Below are positions 34,769-42,735 of a DNA stretch of 64,000 nt, piece after piece; the stretch's first letter is position 1; each line of letters begins with the position of its first letter. Origin of the DNA: an uncultured Christensenella sp. (GTDB lineage Bacteria; Bacillota; Clostridia; Christensenellales; Pumilibacteraceae). The notes beneath the pieces are model-generated. The model had not been told where the DNA came from and made no database searches. It saw nothing but the letters and a program-made list of their open reading frames with translations. The stretch is taken from positions 310,001 to 374,000 of the forward strand of contig CAJTPT010000001.1 of the NCBI GenBank assembly GCA_910578545.1. Direction: 5' to 3'. The position numbers and the translations under genes are program-made.

Positions 34769-36286
34769 TCAGATCCGTTTAAGCTCAAACCAGAAGGTAC
34801 TGCCCTTGCCGATCTCGGAATCTATTCCGTATTTGGCGTCGTGCGCGGTGAGAATGCTTTTGCAAATGGAAAGACCCAACCCCGACCCGACGGCTTGCCG
34901 CTTGGCGTGCGCGGTGCGGTAGTACCTATCCCAAACGGCTTCTATCTCGTCGGGCGCAATGCCCTTGCCGTGGTCGGACACCTCGAAGCGCACTACCCCC
35001 GCCCTTTTTTTGACGCGCAGTATGACCGCCTTGTCCTCGCCGCAATAGTTGATAGCGTTGTTTAACAGGTTGTACAGCACGCGCTCTATTTTTTGCTTGT
35101 CGCAGTTGACGCGCAGTCCGCCGTCTATATCGTAGGTCAGATTTATGCCGTCGTGCTCGCGCACTATGTCGTACTGCCCGACTACGGTTGTTGCAAGCCG
35201 CGACACGTCGCAGGGCTCGAACTTAAACTCCGTAACGCCCGACTGCAACCGCGAATAGTCCAACACATCGGTGACGAGCGAGGTAAGCCTGTCCGCCTCG
35301 GTTATAATAACCCCCGCCGTTTTTTGCCGCTTTTTTTCGTCGACGGGCATGTCGCGCAGCATTTCGGCGTACGCGCGAATCATAGTGAGCGGCGTGCGGA
35401 TATCGTGCGAAACGTTGGCGATTATATCGCGCTGAAGGTTTTCCGCCTTTTGCATGTTCTCGGTGGCGGCGTTGAGCGCGCCCGCAAGGTTGTCGTACTC
35501 TGTATATCCCCCGCCCGAAAACTTGATCGAAAAATCCCCGTCCGCCAACCGCTTGGCTTGGTCGGACAGCGCGGTAAGGCGCTTGGTCTGATACCGCGAC
35601 GCGAGTATTGCAAACACCACCGACAGCACCAACACCGTCACCGTACAAATAACAAGAGTGTATACAAGCCAAATGCTCTGATCGTTCCACAGGTCGTACG
35701 GTTTGAGCGACAAAAGATAGCACGGCTCTTCCGACCCCTCTTGCATGTGCGTACTTCCGCAACACAGATACGTACCATACGGGGTTTCCACCATGACGAG
35801 CGTGCCGTCCGTAAACACCGCTCTAAAGTCAATAGCGGACATTGCGGAATCGAACAGCTCGTTATTTTCGTCTATACCGTTGCCCATATCGTCGACGAGA
35901 ATAAGCACGTTGTTTTTGTTGTCGCTGCGCACGAATACGGCGATAGCTACGGGCTTGTTGGTGCGCGCGATTTCCACCAGCCGAATTTTGTAAAGCATAA
36001 TCGAGCTGTTGTCGTCGATACGACTGGGAAACGCCGCCGCAGCGTCACGCCCGATACGGCTGGCATCGCCCTGAAGCATTTTTGCGTAAAACCCGTAAAT
36101 TCCCACAAAAAAGGCTATCCACAGCATTATTAGAATAATCGTGGAATACAAAAAATAGTTTATTGCCGAGCGCGCGCTTATTGACTTGACAAGCGGCAAC
36201 CTCTTACGGCGCAACGGCTTGGTTGCGCTTTTACTTTCGTCCGCCTGCTCGGGTGCGGAACGCTCGGTTGTCGGTCTGTCGCTCAT
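34769..36286 (-). CDS. Membrane sensor histidine kinase
   Basis: The 505-residue protein has a hydrophilic N-terminus, a transmembrane helix near residues 42-65, an extracytoplasmic sensor of about 120 residues, a second helix near 190-212 and a HAMP domain. HisKA follows with NVSHDIRTPLTMIRAYAEML, then HATPase_c with the N box (LLNNAINYCGED), DHGKGI and GSGLGLSI. The ATG at 36286 is chosen over an upstream one because a consensus promoter ends 7 bases before it. No response regulator is adjacent; the kinase is an orphan in this window. Its signal and partner are unknown. Confidence 0.9.
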   Translation of the reverse strand: MSDRPTTERSAPEQADESKSATKPLRRKRLPLVKSISARSAINYFLYSTIILIMLWIAFFVGIYGFYAKMLQGDASRIGRDAAAAFPSRIDDNSSIMLYKIRLVEIARTNKPVAIAVFVRSDNKNNVLILVDDMGNGIDENNELFDSAMSAIDFRAVFTDGTLVMVETPYGTYLCCGSTHMQEGSEEPCYLLSLKPYDLWNDQSIWLVYTLVICTVTVLVLSVVFAILASRYQTKRLTALSDQAKRLADGDFSIKFSGGGYTEYDNLAGALNAATENMQKAENLQRDIIANVSHDIRTPLTMIRAYAEMLRDMPVDEKKRQKTAGVIITEADRLTSLVTDVLDYSRLQSGVTEFKFEPCDVSRLATTVVGQYDIVREHDGINLTYDIDGGLRVNCDKQKIERVLYNLLNNAINYCGEDKAVILRVKKRAGVVRFEVSDHGKGIAPDEIEAVWDRYYRTAHAKRQAVGSGLGLSICKSILTAHDAKYGIDSEIGKGSTFWFELKRI

Positions 36287-36293
36287 AATAAAA

Positions 36294-36322
36294 AGTATAC
36301 CAAAAACCGCGACGGTTGTCAA
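36294..36322 (-). promoter_or_regulatory. Promoter TTGACA-17 bp-TATACT directly before the kinase ATG
   Basis: The -35 box is at 36317-36322 and the -10 box at 36294-36299. Only 7 bases (36287-36293) separate the -10 box from the ATG, with no Shine-Dalgarno, so the mRNA is predicted to be leaderless. Confidence 0.65.
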
Positions 36323-36405
36323 CACGCGCGGCTATACGGTAATCTTTTTGTCTTACAAAGCTTAAGCGTCTTGCTCGGTTTATAGTTCCGATTGTTTGTT
36401 CCGCT

Positions 36406-36942
36406 TTAATAATTCTCGGCTTTCATGGCGAAGAACGAACGCGGGTGCGCGCACACAGGGCAAACATCGGGCGCACTGTCGCCCACGACCACATGCCCGC
36501 AGTTGAGGCACACCCACACGACCTGCACGCCCTTTGTGAACACCTCGTTCTTTTCCATATTGACGGTAAGTCTGACGTACCGCTCCTCGTGCGTGCGCTC
36601 TATTGCCGCCACCTTGCGGAACAGCTCGGCTATGGACGGAAAACCTTCTTTGTCCGCTTCCTCGGCAAAAGTCTTGTACATGTCCGTCCACTCGAAGTGC
36701 TCGCCGTCGGCGGCGTCCTTCAGGTTGGCGAGCGTGTCGGGCATACCGCCGTGCAACAGCTTAAACCAAATCTTGGCGTGTTCGCGCTCGTTTGCCGCAG
36801 TTTCGGCAAATATGGCGGCTATCTGCTCGTACCCGTCCTTTTTAGCGCGCGACGCGTAATAGTCGTACTTGTTGCGCGCCATGCTCTCGCCGGAAAACGC
36901 GGTCATCAGATTTTCCTCGGTCTTGGTCCCTTTAAGGTTCAT
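36406..36942 (-). CDS. Rubrerythrin
   Basis: The 178-residue non-haem iron protein reduces hydrogen peroxide in anaerobes. The N-terminal ferritin-like domain has the diiron ligands in SGESMARNKYDYY, NEREHAK and the AAIERTHEERY helix. The C-terminal rubredoxin centre is CLNCGH...CPVCAHP (four Cys near residues 143-163). AAAGGAGAT precedes the ATG. It is flanked by the kinase and ROK genes without sharing obvious function. Confidence 0.97.
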   Translation of the reverse strand: MNLKGTKTEENLMTAFSGESMARNKYDYYASRAKKDGYEQIAAIFAETAANEREHAKIWFKLLHGGMPDTLANLKDAADGEHFEWTDMYKTFAEEADKEGFPSIAELFRKVAAIERTHEERYVRLTVNMEKNEVFTKGVQVVWVCLNCGHVVVGDSAPDVCPVCAHPRSFFAMKAENY

Positions 36943-37138
36943 AATACATCTCCTTTAAGCTTGTAAATTAACACCAACATATTACCACAGCGCACAGACG
37001 AAACCCCGTCGACCTTTGGCGAAATATGATAATTCATGCGGAATTCGTAATTAAGGCAGTAAAAAAGCAAGGGTGAAAAATGAGAAGTGAAAAGTCGAGC
37101 ATTACACTCAACCTCAATTCATAAATCTTAATACATAA

Positions 37139-38089
37139 TTATCTAAGTTCCGACAGTATCAGTCCTGCCGCGCCGATTATGCCGGCGTCGTTGCCGAGCT
37201 GAGCAACCAGGATATCGAACCTCGGGGTATTGGCAAAGCCGTAGTTTCTGTCCTTGCAATAATCCTTCAGCTTGTAAATAAGATAGTCGCCCTGCGCGCA
37301 CACGCCGCCGCCGAGTATTATAGCCTGCGGGCGGAAAATATTGGCGAAGTTGAGCATGCCCTCGCCGAGATATTTTACAAAGTAATCGACGACCGCGTTT
37401 GCCGACTTATCGCCGGACTTACTGCACTCGAACGCGACGCGCCCGTCTACCTTTTCTATATCGCCGCCGACAAATCCCCACATGCTCGATTGTTTATCGG
37501 CAAGCATCGCATTTTTGGTTTCGCGAATAAGCGCGGTCGCACTGCAGTACGCTTCCATACAGCCATTTCTTCCGCAGGTGCACGGCTCGCCGTCTACAAC
37601 GAGCACCATGTGTCCGAGCTCGGCGCCCTTGCTCTCGTTGCCCTCGTACAGCTTGCCGTTAAGCACGATACCGCCGCCCACGCCCGTGCCGAGCGTAAGA
37701 AATATCGTGTCGGTGTACGTTCTGCCCACGCCGTACATAGCCTCGCCGAGCGCGGCAACGTTGGCGTCGTTGCTAACCTTTATACGCTTATTAATCCTGC
37801 GCGAAAGTTCTTCCGCAAGCGCGACCTTGTGCCATTTGAGATTGAACGCACGGTCGACAACGCCAGTAGCCGAATTAATCGCGCCCGGACACCCGATACC
37901 GATACCTACAAAATCGCGGTCCTTGGGGTCGATAAGCGACAAAATCAAATCGGCAATATCATTTATAATCTTGTGCGGACCGCCCGCGACGTCGGTCGCG
38001 ACCTTGCCCTTTTTAACGATGCTGCCGTCGCGGTCGACAACGCCGACCTTGATAGACATTCCGCCTATATCCACGCCTATACTGTACAT
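37139..38089 (-). CDS. ROK-family glucokinase-like sugar kinase
   Basis: The 316-residue protein has the ATP loop GVDIGGMSIKVGVVD, the catalytic segment SNDANVAALGEAMYG, LGTGVGGGIVLNGK and the ROK zinc motif CTCGRNGCMEAYCS. It is predicted to phosphorylate glucose or a related hexose. It starts 10 bases after the charged membrane protein gene and is probably driven by that gene's promoter. The region 36943-37138 downstream contains only AATTC-type repeat fragments. Confidence 0.93.
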   Translation of the reverse strand: MYSIGVDIGGMSIKVGVVDRDGSIVKKGKVATDVAGGPHKIINDIADLILSLIDPKDRDFVGIGIGCPGAINSATGVVDRAFNLKWHKVALAEELSRRINKRIKVSNDANVAALGEAMYGVGRTYTDTIFLTLGTGVGGGIVLNGKLYEGNESKGAELGHMVLVVDGEPCTCGRNGCMEAYCSATALIRETKNAMLADKQSSMWGFVGGDIEKVDGRVAFECSKSGDKSANAVVDYFVKYLGEGMLNFANIFRPQAIILGGGVCAQGDYLIYKLKDYCKDRNYGFANTPRFDILVAQLGNDAGIIGAAGLILSELR

Positions 38090-38099
38090 AACCGCTCCG

Positions 38100-39530
38100 T
38101 TATTCTATTATTATCGTATCGATGGATGACTCGAGTTTTTCCTTTTGCGCCTTGTTGCGCTCTTTTAGGTATTCCCCGAACATATTGACCGCGTTTCGCC
38201 TGTCGAGTATGACGTACTTGCGCGTAACGGGCAGTTTCTTTTCGGGCTGTGCCGCCTTCTGCTTTTTGGCGGCAGGCTTTTTGGTTTTTGCCGCAGTCTT
38301 GGGCTTGGAAGCCGACGACGTCTTTTTAGCTGTCGTTACGGATTTTTTTGGCGCCGCTTTGGGTGCGGGCTCGATAGTGCGCATTTCGGGAATGTAAATA
38401 TTGCGGTCGGGCTCTATGTCCTCGACAGTCGGCTCTTCCGCCTTTTCGACCCGTTCGGTTTGCTCGGCGGCGACTTCCTGCTCGGCTTGCCCGACTTCCG
38501 TTATTTCCTCGGTTTCTTGTTGCTCGTCCGCTACGTTATTGTCGGACTCGTACGCCCACACCGACATATCGTCATCGATCTCTTGCTCGTCCTCGACGGG
38601 CTCTTCTTCGTAAATAGGCTCTTCGTCCAAAGTCGGCTCGGTTTCGGCTTCCGCTTCTTCATCGGTGAACTCGTTTTGGACAATGTCGTCGTCGACGGGA
38701 ATTTCTTCAAAAGCGTCATCTCGAACGTACTCGGCCTCGGTGATCGCTTCTTGCTCGGTAAACTCGTCTTCGGCAACGAGTTGTTCCTCGGACGTTTGCT
38801 CTTCCGCTTGTGCGCCGTCTGCTTCACTTTCGGTCTGCTCGGTTTCCTGTTCGACGTCGTCAAACGAGTCGAAGTCGTCTGGCGCGTCGTCATTTATCCC
38901 GACAAACTCGGCATGCTCTTCCTGCGCTTTGGGTCCCTCGCGCCAATCGGGCCGAGGTTCTTCGTCGTCCCTCTTTTCGGTCGTAGCCGTAGCGTCCTGC
39001 GACGCCGCGGCGTCCGCCTTGCGAACGGCTGACTCGCCGAGGTTGCGGATACGCCTAAGCTCGGCCTCGCGCTTGCGCTGTTCGAGAGTTTTTTCGTTCT
39101 TGTGCGGTCTTTTTTTGACTTCCTTTTTGTTGGCGACAACGCAGTCGACGATCAATGCGGCAAGCGCGCAAATCAAAAGCATAGCCACAAGGTTGGACCC
39201 CACGACGGACGAAAGCAGCATGAACAAATCGACGAGCGGAAGCTCGATCTGCTTACCGCTTACTATCAAAAACGCCGCCGTCTTTTCGGGCGTTTCCGAT
39301 TGCAAAAGAATGCGGAACGACCCTTCGAGCATCGTAAGTATAGCCGCCGCAAACATGACTGCGGCAACGATTAACACAAGCGATGACACTATGCGAAGCA
39401 CTACGTCAAAGCCGCCGCACTTGCGTTTTCCGCGCGCCGCTACGGCTATCGTCGAAATCAGCAGGAACAGAATCACCGCCACCGCTACCGACGCAAACAC
39501 GATATCGAAGATTTTGCTAAAATCTATCAT
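38100..39530 (-). CDS. Membrane protein with long acidic and Lys/Ala-rich disordered regions
   Basis: The 476-residue protein has three or four N-terminal hydrophobic segments (about residues 10-30, 43-65, 85-105 and 107-130). A very acidic Glu/Asp/Gln-rich stretch follows (about 185-375), then a basic Lys/Ala/Pro stretch resembling histone-H1 tails (about 385-435) and a compact C-terminus starting RKYVILDRRNAVNMFGEYL. I do not recognise the family. The segregation of opposite charges suggests an intramolecular or nucleic-acid/envelope contact role, but this is speculation. The ATG at 39530 is preferred over a TTG at 39545, which lies inside the promoter region. It shares an operon with the ROK kinase. 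Confidence 0.7.
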   Translation of the reverse strand: MIDFSKIFDIVFASVAVAVILFLLISTIAVAARGKRKCGGFDVVLRIVSSLVLIVAAVMFAAAILTMLEGSFRILLQSETPEKTAAFLIVSGKQIELPLVDLFMLLSSVVGSNLVAMLLICALAALIVDCVVANKKEVKKRPHKNEKTLEQRKREAELRRIRNLGESAVRKADAAASQDATATTEKRDDEEPRPDWREGPKAQEEHAEFVGINDDAPDDFDSFDDVEQETEQTESEADGAQAEEQTSEEQLVAEDEFTEQEAITEAEYVRDDAFEEIPVDDDIVQNEFTDEEAEAETEPTLDEEPIYEEEPVEDEQEIDDDMSVWAYESDNNVADEQQETEEITEVGQAEQEVAAEQTERVEKAEEPTVEDIEPDRNIYIPEMRTIEPAPKAAPKKSVTTAKKTSSASKPKTAAKTKKPAAKKQKAAQPEKKLPVTRKYVILDRRNAVNMFGEYLKERNKAQKEKLESSIDTIIIE

Positions 39531-39536
39531 ATCGGT

Positions 39537-39565
39537 ATTATACAACGCCCGTCATAATTTGTCAA
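39537..39565 (-). promoter_or_regulatory. Perfect consensus promoter TTGACA-17 bp-TATAAT, leaderless geometry
   Basis: The -35 box is at 39560-39565 and the -10 box at 39537-39542. Six bases separate the -10 box from the ATG at 39530, leaving no space for a leader. This is the clearest predicted leaderless promoter in the window. Confidence 0.75.
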
Positions 39566-39628
39566 TCTTTGTTAAGAATTTTTTTAAATTCGGGATTATC
39601 GGAAAAGTTTTATTCGATTGATTCCCGA

Positions 39629-40747
39629 TTATTTAACTTCTATCTGCTTGCCGCTCTCGGCGCAAACGTAAACGTAGTGCACGCCGTCCTCGAGCTCGAT
39701 CCGATACTCGTAGCAAATGCGCTCCTTGCCGTCCTTTTTGCGCACTACGAGCGTACCCTCGGGCGCGTCCTTTACCGCACCGCGCGCCTGCGCTTCGGTC
39801 TTTTTGGCCGTCGGGATATTCTTGTGCTCGCTGTCGCACCCGCCTGCCGTGAACGCTACAACACTGTCGTTTACTACAACGGCGGTCGCGTAGTCGTCGC
39901 AAGCGAGCGCACCGTCGTAGCTTTTGCACATCAGAACGCTTGTTGAAGATCCGGTAAACTCGCACCACTTGACAGTAAGGTTATCGTAGCCGCAACGCTC
40001 GGCGGTCTTGACGGCAACAACTTGCGCCGTTTGCTTGTCGGTAGCTTGAGAGACGTTGTCGCGCGAGTACGCAAACTCGGTTATCTTATTGCCGCACACG
40101 ACCGCATAACCGCTTTTCCCGTCGCGCTCGATGTTGAACTCGATATGCCCGTCCCACACGCCGACGTACTGCACTTTTTCCGTGTCCAACGCCTCGGACA
40201 CAAGCCGTTGCGCCGCATCGATATCGCCGTCGGTGATCTCGACGTCGGGGTGCTTTTGCTCGCCCTCGATTAGCTCGCCGTTGTAAACGAACTCGCTATT
40301 TTCCGTGATTGCGCGGTAGAACTCTGCCGAATACTCGTACAGCTTGTCCGACAGCTCTATCGTCTTTTGCGCCGAGTAGGCATGAAGCACCGTAGCGATA
40401 TCGTTGAGGAACGCCTCTTTATTTCGGCTGTCCGCCCAGTAATCGGTATGGCACTCGAGCGCCGTTTCGGCACGCACCGCGTGAACGAGTCCTGTGCGAC
40501 TGAGTTCTTCCGCAGGCTCGACCTCGTTGCACAACCTAAGCGCCGACATAGTGTTCCTAAGCTCGTACGCCGATTCTTGAAGCAAGTACCCCGCCATCAG
40601 CTTGCCCGAGTCCGAACCCCTCTCGCGGTGATCGCGCACTGCAAGGCTAAGCCCGAACGCCAAGCCGCCGAGCATAATCGCAAGCGCCGTCACCACCGCC
40701 GCGATTATAACTGCTTTTGATTTATCAATACGTTGTCTGTTTGTCAT
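39629..40747 (-). CDS. ypeB: YpeB-like germination protein
   Basis: The 372-residue protein has an N-terminal signal anchor (about residues 13-35), a helical middle part and a C-terminal pair of PepSY-like units ending YRIELEDGVHYVYVCAESGKQIEVK. In Bacillus, YpeB is needed to localise and protect the cortex-lytic enzyme SleB in spores. It lies downstream of sleB here too, though an intergenic element separates them. It is shorter than the roughly 450-residue Bacillus protein. AAAGGAAAA precedes the ATG. Confidence 0.85.
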   Translation of the reverse strand: MTNRQRIDKSKAVIIAAVVTALAIMLGGLAFGLSLAVRDHRERGSDSGKLMAGYLLQESAYELRNTMSALRLCNEVEPAEELSRTGLVHAVRAETALECHTDYWADSRNKEAFLNDIATVLHAYSAQKTIELSDKLYEYSAEFYRAITENSEFVYNGELIEGEQKHPDVEITDGDIDAAQRLVSEALDTEKVQYVGVWDGHIEFNIERDGKSGYAVVCGNKITEFAYSRDNVSQATDKQTAQVVAVKTAERCGYDNLTVKWCEFTGSSTSVLMCKSYDGALACDDYATAVVVNDSVVAFTAGGCDSEHKNIPTAKKTEAQARGAVKDAPEGTLVVRKKDGKERICYEYRIELEDGVHYVYVCAESGKQIEVK

Positions 40748-40784
40748 AAGATTTTCCTTTTTCGTTTTTGATTTTTTATATTAA

Positions 40785-40915
40785 AGAACGTATCTTGAGA
40801 GTACAGAGATGCGAGTAAGACGAACGACGCAAGCGGCTCGGCGGGAGTGTAGACACACCTACATAACCGAGCGCCAAGGAACACGTAGTCCGTATTACAA
40901 AGCATATATGCGATC
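40785..40915 (-). repeat. Intergenic element, family 1, copy C, between sleB and ypeB
   Basis: It starts AAAGAACGTATCTTGAGAG and ends near TCTCAAAG, an imperfect terminal inverted repeat. Its core, 40839-40876, contains GTAGACACACCTACA, aligning with copies A, B and D. The same AAAGAACGTATC left end is found in copy D at 49760. Confidence 0.65.
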
Positions 40916-42055
40916 TCAAAGCGCGAAATTATGCCTGCCGATTTTAATATGCACGGTCAGCGACCAAATCCAGCTGGAAGTGGCGGTTGCGGGATTGTAG
41001 TAGTACAAACAGCCGCCAGTAGGATCCCAACCGCCCAAAGCGTCGCGAGCGGCGTTATAGGCCGTCTCGTTGGGCGTGAGGTTGATTTGCCCGTCATCCA
41101 CCGCGGTGAACGCGCCGCGCTGATAGATAACGCCCGAAATGGTGTTGGGGAACTTGCTCGATTTAACGCGATTGAGTACGACCGCCGCCACCGCGACCTG
41201 ACCGTTGTACGGTTCGCCGCGCGACTCGCCGTATACGCAACGCGCAAGCAGGTTGAGATCGCTGTCCGAAATATTGCCGACGGGTCCCGACGAATTGCCG
41301 CCCGAGCTTGTGCCGCTTCCCAATGTTATCCCAAGCTTTTTTTCGGTGGCGACGCCCACAACGCCGTCCACCGTCAAACCGCAATCGGACTGAAAGTGCA
41401 TGACTGCGCACATGGTCCTTTTGCCCCAAACGCCGTCGACAGTCGACTTGTAATAGCCCGCGCTCTTGAGCGCGTTTTGCACGGCCTTGACGTTGGCGGC
41501 GGTCTTGCCCTTGTTTATGCCCCCGCTCTTGGCGGTTCTGCTAAGCGTGACGCCGAGCTTGCCGGCGGTGCCGCTTCCCACCACGCCGTCCACGGTAAGA
41601 CCGCGGTCGGACTGATAGCGAAGCACCGCTTTGAGCGTGCCGTTGCCCCAAACGCCGTCCACCGTGGAAGTGTAGTACCCAAACGTTTTGAGCCGAGCCT
41701 GCACCGCCGCTACGTTAAAATCGGTTTTGCCGTAGCTGATACCGCCGCTAATGGGCAAGGATATTTTCAGAGCGCGCTCGGTCGAACTACCGACTATGCC
41801 GTCGGCTTTTAGCCCATTGTCCGATTGGAACTTTTTGACCGCCGTTGTCGTTGCGCTTCCCCACCTGCCGTCCACCGTCGACCTGTAATAGCCGAGCGTG
41901 GCAAGCCGAGTCTGCACCGCCGCTACGTTAGCAAAGCCGTTGCCTTTTACAACGTCGGCGTACGCGACGGGCATGACAGTCAAAAGACAGACCGCAACCG
42001 CCATAATAACGGCGGCAACGCCCGACGTAATGATGTTTCTTTTGGTTCTCGTCAT
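40916..42055 (-). CDS. sleB: Spore cortex-lytic enzyme SleB with three peptidoglycan-binding repeats
   Basis: The 379-residue exported protein has a signal/anchor segment near residues 10-33. Three PG_binding_1 repeats follow at about 40-100, 115-175 and 185-245, each containing AVQxxLxxxGYYxSTVDGxWG and the FQSDxGLxxDGxVG turn. A SleB hydrolase domain (about 265-379) has YGESRGEPYNGQVAVAAVVLNR, where the Glu is the catalytic residue. The usual SleB has one binding domain, so three repeats are expanded. It hydrolyses spore cortex during germination. It is encoded 33 bases after spoIIR. Confidence 0.93.
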   Translation of the reverse strand: MTRTKRNIITSGVAAVIMAVAVCLLTVMPVAYADVVKGNGFANVAAVQTRLATLGYYRSTVDGRWGSATTTAVKKFQSDNGLKADGIVGSSTERALKISLPISGGISYGKTDFNVAAVQARLKTFGYYTSTVDGVWGNGTLKAVLRYQSDRGLTVDGVVGSGTAGKLGVTLSRTAKSGGINKGKTAANVKAVQNALKSAGYYKSTVDGVWGKRTMCAVMHFQSDCGLTVDGVVGVATEKKLGITLGSGTSSGGNSSGPVGNISDSDLNLLARCVYGESRGEPYNGQVAVAAVVLNRVKSSKFPNTISGVIYQRGAFTAVDDGQINLTPNETAYNAARDALGGWDPTGGCLYYYNPATATSSWIWSLTVHIKIGRHNFAL

Positions 42056-42088
42056 AAATGTTTTTCCTATGAATATTAAACGGCAAGA

Positions 42089-42613
42089 TTATTTGAATAA
42101 TTCCGCAAAGAACGACTTGTACTCGAACTTCTCGCCGTAGCACAGCGGCGGATAAATAACGCACCACCAGTTGTCGCCTTTAGCTTCGCCGAGCTCTATA
42201 ATGACTGCGTCGTAATAGCCCTCGGGCACGGTCACGTCGCCGTATGTGCGCGTCGGAAAGTACTCGTAGCTGAGCCTTGCACACGCGCCGTAGCTAAACC
42301 CTTCCGCGCGTAGCGCTTGCGTAGCTATACGCGACAGGTCGCCCAAAGCTTCGCCGATAGCGGCGTAAGCCTCGTCAAACGTCGTTTTGTCGATATTTGC
42401 GGAAATGTACTCGTTTACCTTATCGCGCACCTTCAGCTTGACCGCCTGATCGCAGTCGGAATTGGAATTGGCGCGAACGTGCAACCGTAACAATTCGCCG
42501 TCATAGATATTATTATCATTACAACCGCAAAATATAGATGAAACACAAAAAAATATCGCGACGGATAACAATACGCATATTGCCTTTTTAAAATACAACT
42601 TTACTGTTTTCAT
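42089..42613 (-). CDS. spoIIR: Stage II sporulation protein R
   Basis: The 174-residue secreted signalling protein has an N-terminal hydrophobic segment with a Cys-rich end near residues 10-30, then the family motif LRLHVRANSNSDCDQAVKLKVRD and a VPEGYYDAVIIELGEAKGDNWWCVIYPPLCY tail. In Bacillus, SpoIIR made in the forespore triggers SpoIIGA to activate sigma-E in the mother cell. The ATG at 42613 is chosen because a sigma-F-like promoter ends just before it. It leads into sleB and ypeB. Confidence 0.93.
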   Translation of the reverse strand: MKTVKLYFKKAICVLLSVAIFFCVSSIFCGCNDNNIYDGELLRLHVRANSNSDCDQAVKLKVRDKVNEYISANIDKTTFDEAYAAIGEALGDLSRIATQALRAEGFSYGACARLSYEYFPTRTYGDVTVPEGYYDAVIIELGEAKGDNWWCVIYPPLCYGEKFEYKSFFAELFK

Positions 42614-42620
42614 ACACACG

Positions 42621-42648
42621 ATTATTACCGCAAACAAAATATTTATAC
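42621..42648 (-). promoter_or_regulatory. Sigma-F-like promoter of spoIIR
   Basis: GTATA at 42644-42648 and GGTAATAAT at 42621-42629, spaced by 14 bases, resemble the Bacillus forespore sigma-F consensus (GyATA, then GGnnAnAnT). Seven bases separate it from the ATG, so the transcript may be leaderless. spoIIR is a known sigma-F target in Bacillus. Confidence 0.55.
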
Positions 42649-42681
42649 AGTGCACAAAAAATACTCTTTTTCCGCACAACA

Positions 42682-42718
42682 AAACCGCCCCGAAATCTTA
42701 CCGACCTCGAGGCGTTTT
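42682..42718 (-). terminator. Terminator of the surface lipoprotein gene
   Basis: Arms AACGCCTCGA and TCGGGGCGGTT pair with two mismatches or wobbles around a loop of about 14 bases. A TTTTGTTGT tract follows on the minus strand. Confidence 0.65.
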
Positions 42719-42735
42719 GTTGATGTTTTTTTTGA

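Noticed and set aside
35093..36133. 346-codon plus-strand frame opposite the histidine kinase
   Set aside because: The kinase motifs on the minus strand explain the region; the antisense product has no recognisable features.
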